A stretch of DNA of 64,000 bases from CAVYXZ01 sp965223835 (GTDB lineage: Bacteria; Chloroflexota; Anaerolineae; Aggregatilineales; Phototrophicaceae). Of this stretch, positions 1 to 10,600 are shown piece by piece. Position numbers and translations under genes: made by a program. The stretch is taken from NCBI GenBank assembly GCA_965223835.1, contig CBDCXQ010000001.1, positions 5,828,001 to 5,892,000 of the forward strand, read 5' to 3'. Below the pieces are notes generated by a model, which was not told where the DNA came from, searched no databases, and was given only the letters and a program-made list of their open reading frames with translations. How positions within the stretch are numbered: position 1 is the stretch's first letter; every line of letters starts with the position of its first letter.

Positions 1-2616
1 GCGCAGGCTATACAGACCATCCAGTCCGGTAGTATCCCATGTCCCCAGGTTGGTGCCCGGCGAATACTCGGTCTGTTGACCGCTGATCTGAATCCACTGA
101 TCGGGGTTGAGACCCTGCCCATAGGCCAGTTGGTAGAATTGCATATTACTGGAGTCCATCGTGCCGCGCACCTCGACCTGTCCGCCAACATAGGCGAACG
201 GCGCGGGTTGCAATAGGCCCGCTGCGCCTAATAATTCGGGCCGACTTACGGTGTCGTATTCGGTCGGCGGCAGTGGCTGATTATTCGCCTCCCACCAATC
301 ACGCGCATCATCGGGTGGGACGAAGTAAATGCGTTCGCTGCGGGAAGCCGTCGGGGTATTGACCGTTGCCAACTGCCCGGTCTGACTATTGATGTCGAAT
401 AACTGCCAGTACGGGTCGAGTCGCACCGGTTGAATATCTCGGATGAAGATCTCGCGGCGCGTTGGGCAGACGCCATTCGGCAACAGACCCGACCGTTCGC
501 AGACCGCCAGTTCAGCGATGTTTTCCGGTTGTTGCCAAACTTCAGGCACTAAACCATCGCGCTCATAAAGGTAATCCAGCACCGCCCGCCACACCGGGAC
601 ACTGCCCTGCATATTCAGGCCATCAACCGTAATGGTCTCGCCATCTTCGCGGTTGAGATGCACCCCCACGACCAGTTGCGGCGTGTAACCAACGGTCCAG
701 GCTTCGGTGCGATTACCGGCTAAACCATTGACAATCGCCGTCGGGCGTCCGGTGTCCAGCGCTGGTTGATCGCCGATAACACGGGTGCGGGTGGCCTGAT
801 CGGCCAAAACGTTATTGATGAGATAGCCCAGTTCATCGTCGTAGATAAACGTGCAATTGGTGGCGACGGCACAATCGGGTTCATAAATCTGACCGCTATA
901 TTCCCATAGCACATCGCCACCCGCCGTTTCTTCAATCCGCAGCACGGCTACCGGGTCGCGCACACGATAATTGCGGGCGATTGGCTCCACCTGAATGCCG
1001 CGCATCTCTCCCATTGAGGACAACACGGAGTAGGCATAAGCGACATCCAGAACCGCGACCTGTCCGCCTCGCTCCAATAATGACAGATCATAGCGCTGAT
1101 TTTCATCAAGACTGTTAAGACCCAGCAAATGCGCCCGCCCCAGAATGTTGTCCAGCCGTTTTTCGTTGGCAACCTGGACCGCCGGGGGCAGCAACCACGC
1201 GCTCATGGCATCCCGCAAATTGATCGGTCCGCGAAACTGATTATCGGGGTTAGCCGGGGTATAGATCAGACCTTCAACCGCGCCGGGCAAAGGTCGCGGA
1301 ATATCCAGTACCATATCCGCCGGTGTATCCCCGGTGCGGAATCCCTCGAAATAGACAAACGGTTGCAGCGTCGGGCCGGGCTGATGGGCAATTGACGCTA
1401 CCGGGCCGATCATACTTTTTATTTCGCCGGTGCGCACATCCAATACCACCAGTTGCCCATTATCAGGCGGGCGTTCCAGTGTGAAGGCGTTGAGCGTCGG
1501 CAAATAGATGGCGCTGTTGCAGGCGGTATTCGCCAGCGTCGGCTGCGGATTGCTAACACCAGCCAACCGCGCCAGATGAGTCCGCATGACGCATTCAGTC
1601 TGATAATATAAATCGATATCCAGCGTCGTGACGATCTTCAAACCGCCCCGCGACACCAACCGCGCTCCATCAAGGCCGAGGTTATCAAGGATTTCTCTGG
1701 CCTGCCGCCGGGCATAAATGGCGAAATCGGGTGCGACCGCTGGAACTTGTCCCCCGGCAGACAACACGGGAGCCTGCCTTGTTACTGCCAGGTCAAAGTC
1801 AAGGTTGCTGATCTTGTCAGCTTGAAAGAGCGCCCGCAGCACATCCGACTGGCGACCGCGGGCGGCAAATTCATTGTCGAGCGGATTGTACTGAGGGGCT
1901 GCCGGAATCGCGGCCAGCAACGCAGCCTCATCCAGTGTCAGGTCAATGGCGCTTTTCCCCAGGTAAACCTGTGCCGCCGCCTCAATGCCATAGGCTTCGT
2001 TGCCATAAAAATTAGTGTTGAGATGCCACTCCAGAATATCTTCGGGTGTGTACCGTCGATTCACCTCGGCTACCAGCGCGATTTCTCGTTCGCGGTCCAT
2101 CAGCGTCGGCACTTCGTTGGGCGGTGCAATCGCGTTCCGCACCAACCGCCCGGTCAACGTTGGGTCAACGGCTACCGGGCCATTGAGCGTATTCTGCCAC
2201 AGCTTGACCAGTGCCGCAGCAGGTCCGGGCCGACTGCGCGTGAGAAAGCCGGGGTCTTCCATCAACAGGGTGGCATCAACCGCATAAGTTGGCAACCGCT
2301 CCAACGTCAACCATTCCCGTTCATCACCCAACGGATCCTGCACCTCAAACAACAGGGTTTCGCCGCTGCGATCATAGAGGCGGGTGGGGCCGACAATCGG
2401 GTCCAGATAAATCGTCGCCAGCGGGTCGGGCAACGCTTGTGCCGCCCGCTGATACATCCCGATTGCACCCCCGATAGCGATTGCAGCCGGTAAAACGCCG
2501 AAGATCAAGACTAAACCACCGAACACCGCCAGCAAAAGCTGCGACCGCATCCGTCGGGTCTGTTGCCGATCGGTGCGCCGATGTCGTCGTTTAATGATTT
2601 TGGTTGCTGATGCCAA
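1..2616 (-). CDS. Class A penicillin-binding-like protein, transpeptidase motifs lost (partial, 3' end outside window)
   Basis: The reading frame is open for 872 codons to the window edge, so the C-terminus is missing. Start taken at TTG 2616 (AAGGT upstream, in-frame TGA just before it); ATG at codon 23 is an alternative. A basic tail and membrane segment (about residues 27-50) precede a GT51 glycosyltransferase-like domain: MEDPGF (Glu120) replaces the usual EDxxF, TLTGRLVRN (153-161) replaces GGSTITQQLxKN, then DREREIALVAE and ILEWHLN. A transpeptidase fold follows, recognisable from QPGPTLQPFVY, YTPANPDNQF, RDAM.AWLLPPAV and EAWTVGYTP. The catalytic residues are gone: SxxK reads P415-T-L-Q418, SxN reads W474-L-L476, and KTG reads V629-N-G. 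The family polymerises and crosslinks peptidoglycan outside the membrane; this member cannot crosslink by the usual serine mechanism. The tail carries an extra beta-rich segment. Confidence 0.85.
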   Translation of the reverse strand, partial: MASATKIIKRRHRRTDRQQTRRMRSQLLLAVFGGLVLIFGVLPAAIAIGGAIGMYQRAAQALPDPLATIYLDPIVGPTRLYDRSGETLLFEVQDPLGDEREWLTLERLPTYAVDATLLMEDPGFLTRSRPGPAAALVKLWQNTLNGPVAVDPTLTGRLVRNAIAPPNEVPTLMDREREIALVAEVNRRYTPEDILEWHLNTNFYGNEAYGIEAAAQVYLGKSAIDLTLDEAALLAAIPAAPQYNPLDNEFAARGRQSDVLRALFQADKISNLDFDLAVTRQAPVLSAGGQVPAVAPDFAIYARRQAREILDNLGLDGARLVSRGGLKIVTTLDIDLYYQTECVMRTHLARLAGVSNPQPTLANTACNSAIYLPTLNAFTLERPPDNGQLVVLDVRTGEIKSMIGPVASIAHQPGPTLQPFVYFEGFRTGDTPADMVLDIPRPLPGAVEGLIYTPANPDNQFRGPINLRDAMSAWLLPPAVQVANEKRLDNILGRAHLLGLNSLDENQRYDLSLLERGGQVAVLDVAYAYSVLSSMGEMRGIQVEPIARNYRVRDPVAVLRIEETAGGDVLWEYSGQIYEPDCAVATNCTFIYDDELGYLINNVLADQATRTRVIGDQPALDTGRPTAIVNGLAGNRTEAWTVGYTPQLVVGVHLNREDGETITVDGLNMQGSVPVWRAVLDYLYERDGLVPEVWQQPENIAELAVCERSGLLPNGVCPTRREIFIRDIQPVRLDPYWQLFDINSQTGQLATVNTPTASRSERIYFVPPDDARDWWEANNQPLPPTEYDTVSRPELLGAAGLLQPAPFAYVGGQVEVRGTMDSSNMQFYQLAYGQGLNPDQWIQISGQQTEYSPGTNLGTWDTTGLDGLYSLR

Positions 2617-2655
2617 GCCGGTTACCTTACACCTACAGTATGTACAGCCTCAATT

Positions 2656-3879
2656 CTACAACATATCCGGGCGGGCGGGGGTATCGTCGGTGAGCAGCGG
2701 CAACGTCTCGAAATCACCCACTTCTGCCAGGTACATATTCGAATAATCGGTCAGGTCAGATGAGTACAGGACGTACTTGCCATCGGGCGTAAACCGGGGG
2801 TGCGGGTGCGCGTGTTGATTATTGAACGTACTGCGATGATAGGCCAGGATACGCGGCCCCACATACTCGCTGCCATTCCACTTAAACAACTGAATAAATG
2901 GTTGGGCATTTTGCCAGCGATTGCCTGCCAGTGCCGGGGTGCCATCACCAACGATGATACTTTCATCCAAACTCTGGAAATGCCCGGAATGGAACGGGAA
3001 GTTGACTTCGACGTTTTCCGTGCTATTCCACTTGATGTGTCCGAAAACATGATCCCCGTTGGGACGATCCGTCGCTTTATCATCAATGCGCGGGCGACCA
3101 TGATAGCCCACCGTTTCGCCATCGGCGAACCAGTATTCATGCCCAATCGCGTAATTCTTGCCATCATCCTGTGGGCGCACTTTCCAGTGTTCACCGGTTT
3201 CGACGTTCAAGCCCCAGATGCGCTGCTCAACCAGATGCCAGGGGCCTTCATGGCAGAAGGTCATGATCTGTGGCAGCGTCGGCGACGTATTGATGTGGCT
3301 CATGTGGCAATGATCTTCGTGAATGACCTGCATCGCCCCGGTTGCCACCTCAATGCGAATGATCTGCGTCAGGGGTTTGGCGAAAAACGACTCGCGGAAA
3401 TTGGCGTAGGCAAATGAAACCGTCGCCTTCCCTTGCGGCAGTGGTTCTTGGAGTTTGGTAATGACATACTGACCATCCGCTGTCGGATTGGTGCGGTCTG
3501 CCGGGTTCATGGCAGCGGGCGCTTCATAGATCACGCGCTCCGCCAGCGTTTCCAGGTTGAGTTCGATCACCTGTCGTTGCCACCAGAAATAGGCGCAGTT
3601 GTTGGGCGTGCTGATGCAAGGGCGCGGGGTGCCGCCAGTGCCCTGCAGGTCCGTCACCTGCGTGATCTTGCCATCGATCATGTCGTAGCGAAAAATATTG
3701 CGCTGGCCTTCGCGGTCACTGTTGAACAGCATGGACTGCCCATCATTGAACCAGCAGGGGTCGGTAAAATAAAAATGGTTGGAATGCCCCAGGTAATCCG
3801 TCAGGCGCTTAATCACACGCCCGCTGTAGGGGTCCTCATATTCAAATTTCGGGTCATCGTAAACACGACCTTTGGTCAT
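2656..3879 (-). CDS. Oligogalacturonate lyase-like protein (PL22 family), copy 1
   Basis: 407 residues, close to the usual length of PL22 enzymes, which cleave short unsaturated or saturated oligogalacturonides by metal-assisted beta-elimination, usually in the cytoplasm. No signal peptide is visible. It is a seven-bladed propeller of TolB-like repeats (SDREGQ, TPDGKYVLYSSD). The metal-site signature QHAHPH gives Gln355, His358 and His360 with the same spacing as the Mn ligands known from Yersinia OGL; MSHINTSP and CHEGPW are the other family hallmarks. Start supported by AAGGAG eight bases before ATG. A strong -10 and an array of 8-bp repeats lie upstream. It is a close paralogue of the protein at 5795-6991. 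Substrate could be another uronide; family assignment is firmer than substrate. Confidence 0.85.
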   Translation of the reverse strand: MTKGRVYDDPKFEYEDPYSGRVIKRLTDYLGHSNHFYFTDPCWFNDGQSMLFNSDREGQRNIFRYDMIDGKITQVTDLQGTGGTPRPCISTPNNCAYFWWQRQVIELNLETLAERVIYEAPAAMNPADRTNPTADGQYVITKLQEPLPQGKATVSFAYANFRESFFAKPLTQIIRIEVATGAMQVIHEDHCHMSHINTSPTLPQIMTFCHEGPWHLVEQRIWGLNVETGEHWKVRPQDDGKNYAIGHEYWFADGETVGYHGRPRIDDKATDRPNGDHVFGHIKWNSTENVEVNFPFHSGHFQSLDESIIVGDGTPALAGNRWQNAQPFIQLFKWNGSEYVGPRILAYHRSTFNNQHAHPHPRFTPDGKYVLYSSDLTDYSNMYLAEVGDFETLPLLTDDTPARPDML

Positions 3880-3931
3880 AAGATTTTCTCCTTAAAATGC
3901 TGTCTTTGCTTGGTGGCTACCGACCATGAAG

Positions 3932-3971
3932 ATTATAAGGCTAAAATGCTAAACGGCTAATCTGCTAACGG
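3932..3971 (-). promoter_or_regulatory. Putative promoter of the PL22-like gene with four 8-bp direct repeats
   Basis: On the minus strand TATAAT (3932-3937) is preceded by four copies of TTAGC spaced exactly 8 bp apart (plus-strand GCTAA at 3940, 3948, 3956 and 3964). The repeats cover the -35 position, where the hexamer is only TTAGCC. This is the arrangement expected of an operator or activator site; no binding protein can be named. Confidence 0.45.
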
Positions 3972-3977
3972 CTGTTT

Positions 3978-4346
3978 TTACTGCAAATCGAGCGCATGGG
4001 CTTTGAGCGTATCCAGCGGGATGAATTCCAGCACGGCGACATGGGTGGCATTCAGATAGATGGCGGGCGCAACCCCGGCTTCGCAAGCTTCTTTCCAGCG
4101 CGATGCACACAAGCACCAGCGGTCCCCTGGCTTGAGACCCGGAAAGCCCGGTCCCGGCGTCGTCAAATCATTGCCCTGCGCTTTGGAGAAATCGAGAAAG
4201 TCCTGCGTTAGTTTCGCGCATACCACGTGCACGCCGACGTCATCAATGCCCGTATTGCAACATCCATCACGATAGAAGCCCGTCAGCGGTTGCCGACTGC
4301 ATGTTTCCAGCCTGCCACCCAATACATTACGTCCCGTGATCATCAT
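3978..4346 (-). CDS. DUF2237 family protein
   Basis: 122 residues matching the small conserved DUF2237 (COG3651) family almost end to end: NVLGG near the N-terminus, LTGFYRDGCC, DVGVHVVCA, then PGFPGLKPGDRWCLCA and the ATH motif near the C-terminus. The invariant cysteines (GCC, VCA, WCLCA) suggest a metal or redox site, but the function of the family is not established. Two adjacent ATG codons compete as start. It lies between the MFS gene and a PL22-like gene on the same strand, with gaps of 98-183 bp, so a single operon is uncertain. Confidence 0.85.
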   Translation of the reverse strand: MMITGRNVLGGRLETCSRQPLTGFYRDGCCNTGIDDVGVHVVCAKLTQDFLDFSKAQGNDLTTPGPGFPGLKPGDRWCLCASRWKEACEAGVAPAIYLNATHVAVLEFIPLDTLKAHALDLQ

Positions 4347-4529
4347 GCCCTCGACAAAAAACTATACCAACAACCCGAATGTAAACCACCAACTATCGCA
4401 TATCACGCAAAGTGCCAAAAACGCTTCATGGAACCTGGATGTGAGGTTTGCATTTCAGGGCACGTGAACACAAACATACCGACATTGTTTCTTATCCACA
4501 AGGATCAATGCTCGCTTGCAGTTGGTAAG

Positions 4530-5732
4530 TTAGTCCGCGATGGGGTGAGCCATGGATTGTGGTGCCGTCATCCGAAAAAATGGCACCGTCAAGAAAAGGG
4601 CGACGATATTGAGCATACCGACGATGATAAAAGGCAATCGCAAATCGATTTCAAGGAATTTACCACCCAGCAGAACGCCAAAAGCCATAGCAATCGTCCA
4701 GAGCAGGTGCAACATGCCAAACACGCGCCCGTGAATTTCCGGTGCTGTTGCTCTTTTCACCATTCCCGGTAGGAGGGTAGATAACGACCAGGCCGCGCCA
4801 ATGCCCAGGCCGCCAAAGATGGCTAAACCCCATATCGATTGGGCGGTGAAAATCGTGCCCAAAATTGCCAGCAGAATAACGATAAATGCAATTTGGGTTG
4901 GTAGCCGCACACCATGTCGATCAGCAGCCCGCCCGGCAACCAGTTGAGCAAGCGAGGCAAAAATGGAGCTACCGGTCACATACCAGGCGACAGCGGAATT
5001 ACTGCCACTTTGCTGTTTGATCAACAGAGGGATTAGCGGCATCACACCATAGTAACAGGTCGGTAAAAATCGGAGCAAGCCCAATAGGGCGATCTGTTTT
5101 CGGAGCAATACGCCATACCCTCCAGACACAGATACGGGGGTATTGGAGGTAGGGTCGGGGCGCATATGGGGTAAAAAACTGGCAATTAGCGCTGCGAATA
5201 ATCCAAGCCCCAACAATGCAATACCCATTCTGGTGAAATTGTTATCACTCAGAATGAGGGTTGCAAGCGGGGCACCGATCGCACCACCGACGGTATACCC
5301 CCAGTTGTATAGCGCTGATGAAAGTCCCAATATACCAGCGGCGGATACGAGTGTAAGGTAGCCTTGCCCACTTACTGCGGACAATCCCACCCCGGCGCTG
5401 GTCATGCACCATAAGACAATCACGATCCAGGGGACTCGGATGAGGAATAGCAAGCTACTGATGGCGACGGCACTTACGCCAGCAAACAAGATCCATTTAT
5501 GCCCCCAGCGATCACTCAAACTACCACTCAGTACCGAAGCAACCATCCCCACGACCTGTCCCAATGCAATCACCTGGCTCACCTGCCATAGGGGGTAAGC
5601 CAGAACCTCATTCAGATATATTCCAGAAAAATTGCTCAGTGGTGTAAGCAGAATACCAGCAAGCAGTTGCACACTGAGCAAGCCAACCAGGGGCAGGTGA
5701 TGGTTTTTTAGTTTAAAGAAAATGACCGTCAT
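4530..5732 (-). CDS. MFS transporter
   Basis: 400 residues, almost wholly hydrophobic, with about twelve predicted membrane segments and the loop-2/3 motif SGSLSDRWGHKW (family A-motif GxxxDRxGRR) near residue 70; AGRAADRHGVRL is its counterpart in the second half. These carriers exchange small solutes with protons or other ions. It lies 62 bp downstream of a PL22-like gene on the same strand, so uptake of oligogalacturonides or their products is a reasonable guess, but the sequence does not show substrate. ATG is preceded by GAGAGAAG. Confidence 0.85.
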   Translation of the reverse strand: MTVIFFKLKNHHLPLVGLLSVQLLAGILLTPLSNFSGIYLNEVLAYPLWQVSQVIALGQVVGMVASVLSGSLSDRWGHKWILFAGVSAVAISSLLFLIRVPWIVIVLWCMTSAGVGLSAVSGQGYLTLVSAAGILGLSSALYNWGYTVGGAIGAPLATLILSDNNFTRMGIALLGLGLFAALIASFLPHMRPDPTSNTPVSVSGGYGVLLRKQIALLGLLRFLPTCYYGVMPLIPLLIKQQSGSNSAVAWYVTGSSIFASLAQLVAGRAADRHGVRLPTQIAFIVILLAILGTIFTAQSIWGLAIFGGLGIGAAWSLSTLLPGMVKRATAPEIHGRVFGMLHLLWTIAMAFGVLLGGKFLEIDLRLPFIIVGMLNIVALFLTVPFFRMTAPQSMAHPIAD

Positions 5733-5794
5733 CTTCTCTCGCGAAAACCGATAAATAAGTGGCGCTCTATACCTGTTCTTCCAGGCAAATGACG

Positions 5795-6991
5795 TTATGT
5801 CTTCACGGTCAAAATATCTTCGGTCAGGTCGGGCAGATCGTCATAATCGCCCACCTCCGCCAGATACATATTCGAGTAGCCGGTCAGGTCCGACGTGTAC
5901 AGGACGTATTTGCCATCAGGTGTGAAACGGGGGTGGGGGTGGGCGTGCTGGTCATTAAACGTGCTGCGATGAAAGGCCAGTGCCTTTGGCCCGGCGTATC
6001 TTTCACCATCCCACTTGAACAACTGGATAAATGGTAGTGCCTTGCCCTGACTGCTGAAGATCGCTGCCGGTGTGCCATCCCCGGCGATCAGGTGTTCATC
6101 CAGGCTGCAAAAATGCGTTGAATGGAAGGGGAAATGTTCTTCAAAAGCGTCGGTGTTGTCCCATTTAATGCGCCCGAAAATCGGTGCCGTATGTCCCCGC
6201 TCATCGCGGGGCATCCCATGATAGCCGATATGTTCGCCATCCATAAACCAGTATTCATGCCCCACCGCATAAATCCCCTCATCTTGCGGGCGAATCTTCC
6301 ACTTTTCGCCGGTCATGATGTTCAAGCCCCAGATGCGTTGCTCCACCAACCGCCAGGGGCCTTCATGACAGAACGTCATGATGTCGGGCAGCGTGGGCGA
6401 GGTGTTGATGTGGCTCGTATAGCAGTTATCTTCGTGGATGATCGCCATGCTACCAGTGGCGACTTCGATGCGGATAATTTGCGTCAACGGTTTGGCGTGA
6501 AACAGCTCGTGAAAGCGCGAATAGGCGAATGAGATCGCCGCTTTTTCTGCTGGGATTTCGTGGCGCAACATCGACATGATGTACTTGCCGTCAGCGGTCG
6601 GGCTGGCGCGTCCGGCGGCGACACCGGCAGGTGCAACGTAGAGAGTGCGTTCCGCCAGCGTAATGATGTCCAGTTCGATCAGTTGATTGTTGCGCCAGTA
6701 ATAGTGACACTGATTTGCGGCGCTGAAGCAGCCACCCAGACGGCGGGTCTGATCGGGATAATCGGTCAGTTGCGTAATTTTGCCATCGTCCCGATCGTAA
6801 CGGTACAGGTCAGACTGACCTTCGCGGTCTGAGTTGAAGATAAACGACCGGTCATTATTGAACCAGCAGGGGTCTGTGAAATAGAGGTGGCTCGAATGCC
6901 CCAGGTAATCGGTCAGGCGGGTGATCTCACGCCCGCTAAACGCATCTTCATAGCGAAACTGCGGGTCATTCCACACGCGGCCCTTAGTCAT
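5795..6991 (-). CDS. Oligogalacturonate lyase-like protein (PL22 family), copy 2
   Basis: 398 residues from ATG 6991, chosen because GGAGAAAA lies at the right distance and the protein then begins MTKGRV like copy 1; a longer frame to 7069 would overrun the upstream gene. The two copies are similar along their whole length (LTDYLGHS, YFTDPCWFN, CHEGPW, FNDQHAHPHPRF). Metal ligands Gln348, His351 and His353 are kept. It follows the LOG-family gene by 50 bp and precedes an MFS carrier by 62 bp, suggesting one transcript. Divergence between the copies lies mostly in the middle blades, so they may prefer different uronides. Confidence 0.85.
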   Translation of the reverse strand: MTKGRVWNDPQFRYEDAFSGREITRLTDYLGHSSHLYFTDPCWFNNDRSFIFNSDREGQSDLYRYDRDDGKITQLTDYPDQTRRLGGCFSAANQCHYYWRNNQLIELDIITLAERTLYVAPAGVAAGRASPTADGKYIMSMLRHEIPAEKAAISFAYSRFHELFHAKPLTQIIRIEVATGSMAIIHEDNCYTSHINTSPTLPDIMTFCHEGPWRLVEQRIWGLNIMTGEKWKIRPQDEGIYAVGHEYWFMDGEHIGYHGMPRDERGHTAPIFGRIKWDNTDAFEEHFPFHSTHFCSLDEHLIAGDGTPAAIFSSQGKALPFIQLFKWDGERYAGPKALAFHRSTFNDQHAHPHPRFTPDGKYVLYTSDLTGYSNMYLAEVGDYDDLPDLTEDILTVKT

Positions 6992-7041
6992 AAAATTTTC
7001 TCCAATGATTTTTGCGTATCGATTGTGGCGAATGATAGCGC

Positions 7042-7626
7042 TTATTTCAAGGAGTCCGAGGCGGTCCACTTTGCGGTATAAGTCGGTTCATAAGTTGCGA
7101 AGTCGTCCAGCAAGGCGGCTGCATCGTCGTTCACCATCAGCATAGCCCGGTGCTGGGGATGGATGAAGCCCGCCGTTACCGCCTGATCGAAAAATATCAG
7201 CAAGCCATCGTAGAAGCCCGCGACATTGAGCAGGCCTATCGGCTTACCATGATAGCCTAATTGGCCCCAGGTGATAATCTCAATCAGTTCCTCAAAGGTG
7301 CCAAAACCGCCCGGCAACGCCACAAAACCATCGGCCAGTTCTGCCATTTTTGCTTTCCGCTCGTGCATTGACTGGGTGACAATCAATTCAGTCAGGCCAT
7401 TGTGACCGACCTCTTTTGCCCGCAAGGACTGGGGAATCACCCCGGTGACACGGCCTCCAGCAGCCAGCACGGCATCAGCCACGGTTCCCATCAAACCGAC
7501 ATGACCGCCGCCATACACCAGTTCCAGATTGCGCTTACCCAGAGCGGTTCCCATCTGCTGCGCGGCAGTGGTATAAGCGGGTTGGTTTCCAGAATTTGAA
7601 CCGCAGAATACGCAAATACGTTGCAT
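7042..7626 (-). CDS. LOG family protein (TIGR00730; nucleoside 5'-monophosphate phosphoribohydrolase)
   Basis: 194 residues from ATG 7626, which starts MQRICVFCGSNSG as the family does; a longer frame to 7665 would run into the upstream kinase gene. Rossmann-like fold with the two LOG signatures: a Gly-rich VYGGGHVGLMG and PGGFGTFEE about residues 96-104. The family releases the base from nucleoside monophosphates, known best as the cytokinin-activating enzyme in plants and microbes; in bacteria the true substrate is often undefined. Its start lies 4 bp after the stop codon of the histidine kinase, so the two are probably cotranscribed. Confidence 0.88.
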   Translation of the reverse strand: MQRICVFCGSNSGNQPAYTTAAQQMGTALGKRNLELVYGGGHVGLMGTVADAVLAAGGRVTGVIPQSLRAKEVGHNGLTELIVTQSMHERKAKMAELADGFVALPGGFGTFEELIEIITWGQLGYHGKPIGLLNVAGFYDGLLIFFDQAVTAGFIHPQHRAMLMVNDDAAALLDDFATYEPTYTAKWTASDSLK

Positions 7627-7630
7627 CTTA

Positions 7631-10600
7631 CTACACCTCAACCTCAGTTTGATCGGCGGCGCCATGGATTGGTAGCGTAAAATTCATCATGGTGCCACCG
7701 GTTGGATTTTCCTCGATCCAGATGTGACCACCATGCGCCTCAACCGCTAATTTGCAAAAGTTGAGGCCCAGCCCGCTGCCGCGCCGGTGATGACCTGCCT
7801 GCTGCTGAATCTGCACAAAGCGGTCAAAAATGCTCTCACGTTCGGCTTCGGGTACACCCGGCCCATGATCGACAATGGCGACCTGCAATTGGGACTGGTT
7901 GCCATTTTGATCGCGTTGAGCCGTCACCAGCACCTCACTTTCACGCGGGCTAAACTTCAGGGCATTATCCAGCAAATTCAGCAGGATACGCTCAACTTTT
8001 TCCACATCAATCATGAGATCAGGTGCTGGTGACGGCAACTTTGCGACAATCGAAATCTCGAACTGCTGGGCCAGGGGTTCGAGTTCGGCCTGCACATTAG
8101 CGACCAGCGCATCCAATTGCGCCACTTCCAGTTGCAGCGACATCTGACCGCTTTTCATGCGCGAGACATCCAGCAGCGAATCCACCCGGTTGAGCAAGCG
8201 TCGAATCGCCCGTCGGCTGGAATCAGCCGTTCGAGCAACCAGCGCGCTGTATTCGTTCTCCGGTGGGACGATCTCTGAAAGCAGTTCCACGCTGCTGGTG
8301 ACGGCGGTCAAGGGGCTGCGCAGGTCATGAATAATCAACTGGGAGAATTCTTCGCGGGCACGGTCCAGCTTATGGCGTTCGGTCTCGTCGCGGAACACCA
8401 GCAAGATCCCATTCACATCAGTCGCTTCGGCTTGAATGGGGATAATCTCCCGCTGAATATAAACCGGCGCTTTGTCAGACGCCAGCGTATAACCGAAAAT
8501 ACCCACTGGCAGCACCGGTTGCCCTTTAATCAGTCGCAGCAAATCGTTATCTGATTGAAAGCCCAGGCGCTCGGCGAATTCCAGATTGGGCTGGTCCAGC
8601 AACGCTTGAATATCACGTCCGACCAATTCCTGATGATTGAGGCCCAGCAAACTGACATGGGGATTCGCCAGCGCGATATGGCCGTGGCGGTCCAGCAGAA
8701 TGAGACCCTCGGACATCGTGTTCAATATCGTCTGTACCCGGTCACGACCTTCAGCCGCATCATGAAACAGGCGGGCATTCTCAACCGCAAAGACCACTTG
8801 ATTGGTCAATTGGCTGATGAAATCAACCTGTTCCGCGTCAAAATGGTCCAGTTGATCGCTTTCCAGCGTCATCACACCCAAAGAGGTCCCTTGCCAGATG
8901 ATCGGAACCGAAAGCTGGGATTGCGTGGTCGGCATCAGGCTGAGATAGTTGGGGACATCCTGCACCTGCCCACTCCAAACCGGCTCACTTGTTGCCAGGA
9001 CTTGCCCGGTAAGGCCCTGCTCCAGGACTGCCGGATTGGTGAATGTGCCCGCTGGATAGCCATGTTCAACTGCTAAGCGCACACCATCACGGTCGTTGTC
9101 ACGCAGTAAAATCGCGCCCACCGGGGCGTTCGTCGCGGCCTGGGCATATTTCAGCAGCAGTTCTGCGATGATGGCCGGGTTCATCGTCGCCATCAGATCA
9201 CGTCCCAGGTTCGCCAGCGTTGAGAGTTGCTCGATGCGATTTTCCAGCGCGCGATAGGTCCCGGCATACAGGTCAGCATTTACGATGGCCTGGGCCGCTT
9301 GATTGGCAAATGTGCGTAGCAGTTGTATCTGCTCGGACGTAAACGCGTGAGGGGCATCATAATAAAGCAGCAGCGCCCCCACCGGCTGCGCACTGACCAT
9401 CAAGGGCAATTCAATCCACGCGGCCTTGTTCTCATGCCGCAGCATCCGGCGTAGATGATCGACCCGCTGATCGTCCGCAACATTCGTCACGACAATTGGC
9501 TGATCGATATTCTCTGGCCCGGCTTGGGGTTGAATGACCAGTAATGGATTCACTGCAAAATCATCACTGAGACCAGCACAACGCACAAGCGTAAAAGCCG
9601 TGTCTTGAGACCGATAAACGGCCACTGCGGTCGCTTCAGAAATGGCCGAAGCAGAGGAGATAATCGTGTCCAGCACCTCATCCGGCGAGAGCGTCTCGGT
9701 TAATAACGCCAGTACGGCATTGACATTGCCCAGTTGTACTACCCGTTCCGCTTGCTGTTTATACAGTTGAGTGTTGTCGAGGGCTGCGCTGGTCGCCGCC
9801 GCAATGATGCCCAGAACATGTTGTTCTTCGGCGCCAAAGCGTTGATTCGAATCTGCCGAGCCAATGACCAGCGCCCCCAATGTTCGATCACCCACCAATA
9901 ATGGCACGCCCAGCCAGGCTGATACGGCTGCATCCGGTGCCTGTAAGCCGCGTTGTTGGGCCATGGCGGCTGCATTGTGTGTCAGCAAGAGTGATGATTG
10001 CGTTTCGAGTATGTGAGCGATAGGCGACCCGGGTCGGGGATCAACCAGCGGATGATCTGTCCGCAGCTCACGATTCTGCACCACCAGCGGTAAATGCCAC
10101 TGGCGACCATTAGCTTCAATCAGCACGGCCTTAAAATGGTCAATATGGATAAGACCTTCGAGTTCGGCATAGACCGTTTGCAGTAATCCACGTAAGTCCT
10201 GGTTGGCCCGCATCGCCTGGCTGATCTTGGCTAAGGCCTGTAATTGTCGCTGCTGCCAGCGCAAGTCGAAGCGGCTGCGCCCATAGCCATACAGCCCTAC
10301 CGTCACTGGCAAGAACACGATCAGCAAAATAATGGTGCTCTCAATATGCGGCGCGGCGAGGATCGCTATGAATGGTGGGACCGTCAAGGTTAAAGCGAGT
10401 AAGTGGCGATTCTCGCTCAAAGCACGCGCAACAGGCCGCCCATCCAGATAAATTGCCAACAGAAAAATGCCCAAAAAGATGATGAGATAGACCAGGCCAA
10501 AGCCAAGTATAGGGATTACATCGGCAATCGTCGGCTGCGTCCAGGGTTGGCGCCCCCCCAACCACTGATAGGCTATGTTCGCGGTCACAAAACCGAGCGT

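Noticed and set aside
1747..2493. Long open frame of 248 codons on the plus strand
   Set aside because: It lies opposite the PBP-like coding frame, has no family resemblance, and its composition is that of an antisense shadow.
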